From Borreliella garinii (GTDB taxonomy: Bacteria > Spirochaetota > Spirochaetia > JABEVK01), in NCBI GenBank assembly GCA_020720765.1, contig DYOB01000013.1:1-38718 (forward strand): DNA of 38,718 bases, written 5' to 3'. Position numbers and translations under genes: made by a program. The notes beneath the pieces are model-generated. The model was not told where the DNA came from. It saw nothing but the letters and a program-made list of their open reading frames with translations, and did no database searches. Position 1 is the stretch's first letter; every line of letters begins with the position of its first letter. Shown here piece after piece: positions 34,063 to 38,718 of the stretch.

Positions 34063-34956
34063 CTAGTTTTGCTTGTCTTCTGGAATATTTTTTTGTTTTT
34101 CCGGGCGATTTCCAAGAAAAAAACCTAACAGTACACCCAAGAGAACCGCAACAATGTCGACTAGCAGGGTCCAGTCACCCAGAGTTGCCCGCGTAGTGGT
34201 TTGAGATGTTGCAAGAAAAGACTTTTGTAGAAGTGGAAAAAGGCTGCCAAGGACGAGGCCGAAAATCACCCCGTAGGCGAGATCCGGAACTTTTTTGAAG
34301 AGCCAACTCATCAAGCGGGAGGCAATCCAGATTCCCAAAACTGCTCCGAGACCGAAGGGTACGAGAAGAAGGAAATCAAGAGAAACGACCGAGGAGAAAA
34401 CTGTCGTGTAGTAGCCCAGCATTATGAGAAGAAAGGACCCGCTGATGCCGGGAACGACCATGGCCGAAGCAGAAACCATCCCCGCGAAAAACATTATAAC
34501 TAGAAAGGGCCAACTTCGGTCCGTGATGATTTCCAAAGAGTTTTTATCCGGTGCTGTGATGAAGGAAAACGATGCCACGATTAGTAAACTCACAATCAAA
34601 CCTATCCACGCCCGGACGCCAGGGTTGGAAGACTTGAGAAGTTTCCACAGGAAGGGAATTCCGCCGGCCACCAACCCGACGAAGAGAAGCCCCGTTGGTT
34701 CGGGAACTAGTTCAAGGGAGACAAGGATGAGTTTAGAAAAACCGAGGATACCGACAGTAACCCCAGCAAAGACCGGGCCCAAAATGGGAACCTGTTCGCC
34801 CCATAACCGGGGGCGGTTGAGTTTTCCGATGGAGGCAACCAGGTCTTCATAAACCCCCGTAAGCACGGCCATGGTTCCCCCGCTTACTCCGGGGATAACA
34901 TTGGCCAAGCCTATAAGGACGGACTTTAAAAAACGCTGAAAGGCTTGAAGCAACAA
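34063..34956 (-). CDS. DUF368 / PopT-type polyprenyl-phosphate transporter
   Basis: The 297-residue membrane protein has about eight to nine hydrophobic segments. It carries two equivalent P-G-x-S-G motifs, IPGVSGGT (21-28) and VPGISGS (168-174), in the two inverted halves typical of DUF368. This family was shown in other bacteria (PopT) to move undecaprenyl phosphate, the lipid carrier of wall and surface polymers, back across the inner membrane. The start is TTG 34956, three bases after the FecR stop, without a visible ribosome-binding site; coupling is likely. Its place in an envelope operon fits lipid-carrier recycling. Confidence 0.9.
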   Translation of the reverse strand: MLLQAFQRFLKSVLIGLANVIPGVSGGTMAVLTGVYEDLVASIGKLNRPRLWGEQVPILGPVFAGVTVGILGFSKLILVSLELVPEPTGLLFVGLVAGGIPFLWKLLKSSNPGVRAWIGLIVSLLIVASFSFITAPDKNSLEIITDRSWPFLVIMFFAGMVSASAMVVPGISGSFLLIMLGYYTTVFSSVVSLDFLLLVPFGLGAVLGIWIASRLMSWLFKKVPDLAYGVIFGLVLGSLFPLLQKSFLATSQTTTRATLGDWTLLVDIVAVLLGVLLGFFLGNRPEKQKNIPEDKQN

Positions 34957-34959
34957 AGT

Positions 34960-35613
34960 TTAGTCTATGATGACTTTTATCTTACTGGAACCGCCGAATC
35001 CTGCATCGGGTCTCCAGCCTATTTCTCTGAGCCTTCTTAACCGGTTGGGGCCGAAGCGCAGAAGAAACTTCTCATCCAGCGAGTCCTGTGCCGGGGTAAC
35101 TTCACCCAAACCTGCTACCAGGCTGTAAGAACCGCCGGGAATGGACTGGGCACCCTGTCCTAAGTCATAATCAACTAGTCCTGCGTCAACGTGGAGTCTG
35201 AACATATCCATATCAAAATCAGTTCCCCTCACAGATGCAGTTGCCTGGGGTGAACGAACGGTGAAACGGATCTCACTTGCCTCGGTTCTTCGGACTTCGG
35301 CGTTGACCCTTCCGACGTTGAGCCTTAAGTCTGTTGTTTCCATGCCGTTTTGTGTGGTCAGGGTTTCAAGGGCCACACGGGTCATAGCCCTCAGCCTTAC
35401 AGTGCTGGCGTTAACACGGATACTGGCCGAAGAATTAAAACCCGTAGACAGGATGGCATTGAGAGGAACCCTCATGCCCTGGGTCGCGGCCTGCCACTGG
35501 GTCTGGCCGGGTAGCTGGATTTCCACCTTACCCCGGAGTTCGGTGATTGTTCCCTGCGCGAACACGAGAGAACCCGCGAGTGCAAAAGCACCCAATAATA
35601 ATAAACGTTGCAT
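34960..35613 (-). CDS. FecR-domain periplasmic protein
   Basis: The 217-residue protein has a signal peptide (about 1-19, ending FAQ) and a FecR-type domain from about residue 22 to 150, including LRGKVEIQLPGQTQW, NASTVRLR, NVGRVNAEVRR and SPQATASVRGTDF. Classical FecR relays iron-citrate sensing to a sigma factor, but this one has no membrane anchor and no such partner here, so it is more likely a structural or binding domain in the periplasm. AAGGAGG precedes ATG 35613. It follows the barrel gene by ten bases. Confidence 0.88.
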   Translation of the reverse strand: MQRLLLLGAFALAGSLVFAQGTITELRGKVEIQLPGQTQWQAATQGMRVPLNAILSTGFNSSASIRVNASTVRLRAMTRVALETLTTQNGMETTDLRLNVGRVNAEVRRTEASEIRFTVRSPQATASVRGTDFDMDMFRLHVDAGLVDYDLGQGAQSIPGGSYSLVAGLGEVTPAQDSLDEKFLLRFGPNRLRRLREIGWRPDAGFGGSSKIKVIID

Positions 35614-35623
35614 GAAAGCCTCC

Positions 35624-36988
35624 TTAAAACGCGATACTTAAAGTGAAACTTGTCTGTTGTTCCATATCGGGACGAATCCCTTCAAACACACCATCGCTGG
35701 CTACCGCTGGAAAAAAGAATCCCAGGTTTAGCGCTAAACCAAGGTCGGACATGGGTCGCCAATTAACACCAGCGTCAATCTCCGTTCCTAAATAGGATGA
35801 GACCGAAAGCGGGTTGGTGTTTGCGGCGCTGATAGGACCCGTATTGGACCTAAAAAAGCTTGCCACCTCTGTGGAGTACATCAAACCCTTTGCGGCGTCG
35901 TCCGAACTTGAAATCCAAGGCTGGTGAGAAAATCTGAGTTTAAAAAGCGAGAGGTTGCCGGGCTTGGGGTTGAAAATCTGTGAAAAAACGGGGGCCGAGG
36001 CCGACTTGAAGGTTGACAGAGTTGTGAGTTCTTCGTTGATGGTTGCTCCCTCGTCAAACTGCAGGCGTTTGTTGGTATCGCCTGAAGAGTGAAGGCCGTT
36101 GAGGGAAACCCTTAACGCCTTATCAGAGGAATCCCACGAAGACCCGAGGTAAAGCATATAACCAAGGTGGGGAATCAACTTGTACTGGTCTCCGGCTATG
36201 TAAGAAAGGCTTGCGCCTTGTCCCAGAACACCTCCGAGATTAAAGCTGAGACCCCAGCCGAACTCGAGAAACCTATAATCGACCTGGAAATAGTTGGTGT
36301 GAAAGAGACCGGATTTGGAAGGATCGAAGACAAAATCACCCTCGGCCGGAAGCACAAGGTCCGGCTGTGCAACGGCACGCAGGTCCTGCTGGCGGATATA
36401 ACCGACATAGAGTAAGTGGTTTGGGTTGGGTTTCCAGCCTGTCCAAAACCAAGCGAGAAGTCTGGGGCTGGATAAATAGCGGGTTGTGTCGTTTTGATCA
36501 GCTGAATCCGTCAGGTTATAACCCAGGTCCGAGGTGTACTTACTGATAAGTCCATTGTACCCTGTCCCAATTCTAAAAGAGAAATCGGACAGTTTCATGG
36601 TGAAATCCAGCTGGTCAAGGACCGAATCGAGAAAGAGCCTGCTGGGGTCGCTGGTGGACAATCTTCCAAGGGCAAGAAGTGCCTGGTTTCCCTCTCCGGG
36701 AAAGCCTGGAAATGCTAATTTAAGGTAGGCAAGGTCGAGTTCTGGAATCAGGCGGTTAGTTGAGGATTCCTGGAAATACTGGTACGTGAAGGTGCCTTGA
36801 AGCCTGACAAGGAGGGTCTGGGATTCGTAGCCCGCCCAGAGTTGAAGGCCCAGGCTATCACGGGTGTCGGTGAGCCCCTCGGAGCCTGCGTCCAGAACAA
36901 GGCTATTTTTTAGGATTCCGCCGAAATCTTGGGCACCGAGACTGGACAGCCCAAATAAGACCAAGGAAGCAAGGATGATTTTATTCAC
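35624..36988 (-). CDS. Predicted outer-membrane barrel protein
   Basis: The 454-residue protein has a signal peptide (about 1-19, ending GAQ), a mature part of alternating strand pattern rich in Tyr, Phe and Ser, and a C-terminal Phe (FTLSIAF), all signs of an outer-membrane barrel of perhaps 16-18 strands. The family was not recognised. The start is GTG 36988, with GGAGG at a good distance (seven bases); it overlaps the previous gene by eight bases. A pore or scaffold role together with the FecR-domain protein is an inference. Confidence 0.8.
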   Translation of the reverse strand: MNKIILASLVLFGLSSLGAQDFGGILKNSLVLDAGSEGLTDTRDSLGLQLWAGYESQTLLVRLQGTFTYQYFQESSTNRLIPELDLAYLKLAFPGFPGEGNQALLALGRLSTSDPSRLFLDSVLDQLDFTMKLSDFSFRIGTGYNGLISKYTSDLGYNLTDSADQNDTTRYLSSPRLLAWFWTGWKPNPNHLLYVGYIRQQDLRAVAQPDLVLPAEGDFVFDPSKSGLFHTNYFQVDYRFLEFGWGLSFNLGGVLGQGASLSYIAGDQYKLIPHLGYMLYLGSSWDSSDKALRVSLNGLHSSGDTNKRLQFDEGATINEELTTLSTFKSASAPVFSQIFNPKPGNLSLFKLRFSHQPWISSSDDAAKGLMYSTEVASFFRSNTGPISAANTNPLSVSSYLGTEIDAGVNWRPMSDLGLALNLGFFFPAVASDGVFEGIRPDMEQQTSFTLSIAF

Positions 36989-37442
36989 TGGCGGCCTCCT
37001 TTCGGCTGGCTTGTAGTTCCATAGCCGAGTTCAGGGCTTGAATGGCTTCGTAGGGCTTGAGAACTCTTCCCGCGGAAAAACCCGCCGGGTACCAAGACCG
37101 GTAACTGGCCTCTTTATACCCGTACCAGCCGCCACCGAAAAGGGAGTACATCAACCCACCGTTGATCCCCAGTCCCTTAAGAAGCATGTGTGCCCAGGTC
37201 CCTGCATCGAGGGGTTTGGCGGCAATAGTCTCTGTGATTCCCCAACCTGCTTCAAGAGCCTTCGCTCTTGCCTCTGCGGGGGTGGCTGTTTCGGGCAGCT
37301 GGCCCGAACCCACAAATAATAAGTAAGCAGCAGTATCAAAGTCGGCAACCTCGCGGGCCAGGAAGCCATCCACTACATGGTTATTCTGGGCAGTCAGGAT
37401 GCCGGCAACCGCCAGCAGAAAGCCCACCATCGCTTTTTTCAT
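36981..37442 (-). CDS. Unassigned secreted protein
   Basis: The 153-residue protein has a signal peptide (MKKAMVGFLLAVAGILTAQ) and a small helical mature domain, with the sequence LAREVADFDTAAYLLFVGSGQ and EAGWGITETIAAKPLDAGTWAHMLLKGLG, which has the look of an SLH-type or related helical domain, but no family was recognised. The start was placed at ATG 37442, after an AAGGA; the frame is open from 37496. It is the first gene of the long leftward run, and has a perfect 6-3-6 palindrome 29 bases upstream. Confidence 0.75.
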   Translation of the reverse strand: MKKAMVGFLLAVAGILTAQNNHVVDGFLAREVADFDTAAYLLFVGSGQLPETATPAEARAKALEAGWGITETIAAKPLDAGTWAHMLLKGLGINGGLMYSLFGGGWYGYKEASYRSWYPAGFSAGRVLKPYEAIQALNSAMELQASRKEAASE

Positions 37443-37470
37443 ACACCATCCTTCATTCAATTTAACGGGC

Positions 37471-37485
37471 GCATCCGACGGATGC
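37471..37485. promoter_or_regulatory. Palindromic operator-like element
   Basis: GCATCC and GGATGC, three bases apart, form a perfect inverted repeat upstream of the leftward envelope run. No T tract follows in either direction, so a terminator is unlikely. It could be a regulator-binding site or a small hairpin in the mRNA leader. Confidence 0.4.
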
Positions 37486-37522
37486 ATACACTTCAAGGTA
37501 ACACTTAGAAAACCAAATGAAA

Positions 37523-37551
37523 AGTATATTTTCTAGTTTAATTTTTAACCC
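37523..37551 (-). promoter_or_regulatory. Possible promoter of the leftward envelope run
   Basis: Read leftward, TATACT (37528-37523) is a good -10 element, and GGGTTA 17 bases upstream is a poor -35. If used, transcription would begin just upstream of the palindrome at 37471-37485. It also lies just after the stop of the lipoprotein gene at 37557. Confidence 0.3.
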
Positions 37552-37556
37552 ATACC

Positions 37557-38228
37557 TTAAATAATTGTCATTACATACATGTAAAAACCCCCTACGCCAT
37601 CGGGAAACCGTATTCTTAAGACAGTGGGAAAAGGTGAGTATGTAATATCTATATTATATTCACCATTTTCTACTTCTTTTGGAATCCATGAATTACCATT
37701 AATACTATAGGAACTTCCTAGGATAGGATCTGAAGTGGGGGTAAAGTAAAGCGTACCCGGACTAGACATAAATACAGCTCTAATTTCCAGGCCTTTCGTG
37801 GTAACAGTAGCTCCATCAAATGTATCATGAAGATTTCGCAACCCTGCCATCAAAGGCATCCTAAGGGTTTGTTGTGTTCCGTCAAGAAAGACAGTGCGGT
37901 AGTTAAGCGCTAGCACAGTAGGTTCAGAATTAAATGCCTCGATTTTAAGCAAGTATGGCTTTCCGGATTCTAAATCCAGATTAAATTGGGAAGGAAAGGT
38001 GGGGTTAAGTAGGGTGGATTCTTTTATCACATCACCGTCCGGGTTCATCACGGTGAGAACCAGCGTCTCCACTTGCTCCAGGTCGGTAAACCGGGTTCCC
38101 GGGAAGCTGACCGCTCGGGAGTCATCGTTGCCGATGGTGAGACTCAGGGGTGTTGAAGTTTCATTTTCCTGCAGAACACAAGATAAGTTTAGCAAAAATA
38201 CCGCAGTTAAGAAGAGTACATTTTTCAT
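37557..38228 (-). CDS. Unassigned lipoprotein
   Basis: The 223-residue predicted lipoprotein has a lipobox LNLSC (Cys17), then a polar linker and a mature part of beta-strand character (VETLVLTVMNPDGDV, PYLLKIEAFNSEP), probably one or two immunoglobulin-like sandwich domains. No family was recognised. CTAGGAG precedes ATG 38228. It is separated from the leftward run by 114 bases and is probably expressed separately or as its leader gene. Confidence 0.75.
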   Translation of the reverse strand: MKNVLFLTAVFLLNLSCVLQENETSTPLSLTIGNDDSRAVSFPGTRFTDLEQVETLVLTVMNPDGDVIKESTLLNPTFPSQFNLDLESGKPYLLKIEAFNSEPTVLALNYRTVFLDGTQQTLRMPLMAGLRNLHDTFDGATVTTKGLEIRAVFMSSPGTLYFTPTSDPILGSSYSINGNSWIPKEVENGEYNIDITYSPFPTVLRIRFPDGVGGFYMYVMTII

Positions 38229-38588
38229 AATTTCTCCTAGGATAAGTCTACATCAGGTTCATAAAAAAAACAGGGTTTAAATGAAAAAATTCATAAAAAT
38301 GAGGGTATGGAAGAAAGAATATCCGTTTAAAAATGAAAGGGATAAATTGCGGGCGGGAAATGGATGGAGATAAATGAGTATTTAGCGATTTTGGAACCTG
38401 TTATATGCTCACAAACCAGCCTCCCGGGGGAGTGCGTTGGTCTCTTACCTGTACCTCTGGGCTCTGTGCGCGGCTAAGCCGAAGGCGGGTGTGTGCAGGC
38501 CATGTGACCTTTGCGAAGCAAAACCCGTGGCTAAAATTCTAAAGCCTGCGCGGGTTTATGATCGGGCGGGTGATGGGGTGTAACACTC
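38229..38588. other. Gene-free region with partial repeat copy (C)
   Basis: No gene is supported here. The first 100 bases are A/T-rich and must hold the promoter of the lipoprotein gene, though no convincing pair of hexamers was found. A partial copy of the dispersed repeat follows, with TTGGAACCTG (38391-38400) and CTCACAAACC (38408-38417), spaced as in copy B. TTTGCGAAGCAAA near 38510 is a small inverted repeat. Confidence 0.55.
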
Positions 38589-38718
38589 TGGAGATAATGG
38601 ATAATATGGAGATATTGGAACCTGTTCAATCCATATATCGAGCACTGATTCAATAGCCACAAAGAACTCATAGAACACAAAGCAAAGTTATCCGCAGATT
38701 AACCGCTACCCCGTTTCA
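38589..38718. repeat. Dispersed repeat unit, right copy (D)
   Basis: This stretch runs to the window edge and matches 134-270 in the same orientation. It carries the GGAGATAATGG tract, TGGAACCTG (38616-38624), CGAGCACTGATT, CACAAAGAACTCAT, AACACAAAGCAAAG and TCCGCAGATT, and ends in CGTTTC (38712-38717). CGTTTC begins a new unit in the left array, so this right-hand array probably continues beyond the window. Confidence 0.85.

Noticed and set aside
38450-38560. A tRNA or small structured RNA gene in the GC-rich right flank
   Set aside because: No cloverleaf with a T-loop GTTCRA motif could be built; only short local inverted repeats are present.

Overview
This window looks like a chromosomal segment of a free-living or host-associated spirochaete, base composition roughly balanced. 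The evidence is two tandem FlaB-type periplasmic flagellin genes, both starting MIINHNMSA, followed by flaG and fliD. There is also an unusually high share of lipoproteins and signal-peptide-bearing outer-membrane barrels, a DUF2259-type secreted protein and an archaeal/eukaryal-type prolyl-tRNA synthetase. The sequence alone does not name a genus. No rRNA, tRNA, CRISPR array, transposase, integrase or phage gene is visible.

Layout. (1) 1-441: a repeat-rich, gene-free leader ending in an intrinsic terminator, followed by a clear sigma-28-type promoter at 452-479. (2) 568-7126 (+): flagellar operon flaB, flaB, flaG, fliD, two unassigned small genes, then tsaE and tsaB of the tRNA t6A pathway. 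(3) 12277-7209 (-): DUF2259 protein, proS, a lipoprotein, a barrel-like protein, a LEA14-like lipoprotein and possibly a small membrane protein, ending in a terminator at 7187-7231. (4) 12347-13108 (+): one seven-helix membrane protein. (5) 19516-13113 (-): glycosyltransferase, a Fic-like protein with a broken motif, a Na/Pi-transporter/PhoU protein, and a complete partner-switching set (SpoIIE-type phosphatase, STAS antagonist, HATPase kinase) without a sigma factor. (6) 19579-25955 (+): class III adenylate cyclase, CapA-like protein, YigZ-like protein, a VWA-FlgO/CsgG-like lipoprotein, a second lipoprotein and a nucleotidyltransferase, nearly all start/stop coupled. (7) 37442-25942 (-): a long co-directional run of secreted protein, outer-membrane barrel, FecR protein, DUF368 (polyprenyl-phosphate transporter family), ABC exporter, HlyD-like adaptor, TolC-like protein, Wzi-like barrel, SlyD, a possible kinase-fold protein and a CpdA-like phosphodiesterase. 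(8) 38228-37557 (-): a lipoprotein. (9) 38229-38718: another repeat-rich gene-free stretch.

How the genes may work together. Block 2 makes the flagellar filament and its cap. Block 5 joins signalling by protein phosphorylation with a transporter and a glycosyltransferase. Blocks 6 and 7 hold the synthesis and probable breakdown enzymes for cAMP at convergent ends. Block 7 has every envelope layer of a type I-like export route (ABC, adaptor, outer-membrane channel), together with a lipid-carrier transporter and two additional barrels, which suggests an envelope-assembly or export locus of unknown cargo.

The least explained objects are the kinase-like protein overlapping slyD, the Fic-like protein lacking its catalytic histidine, the VWA-FlgO/CsgG-like fusion, the eight-gene envelope run, and a family of direct repeats found at both ends of the window. 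All functions rest on motif reading by eye; no database search was possible.
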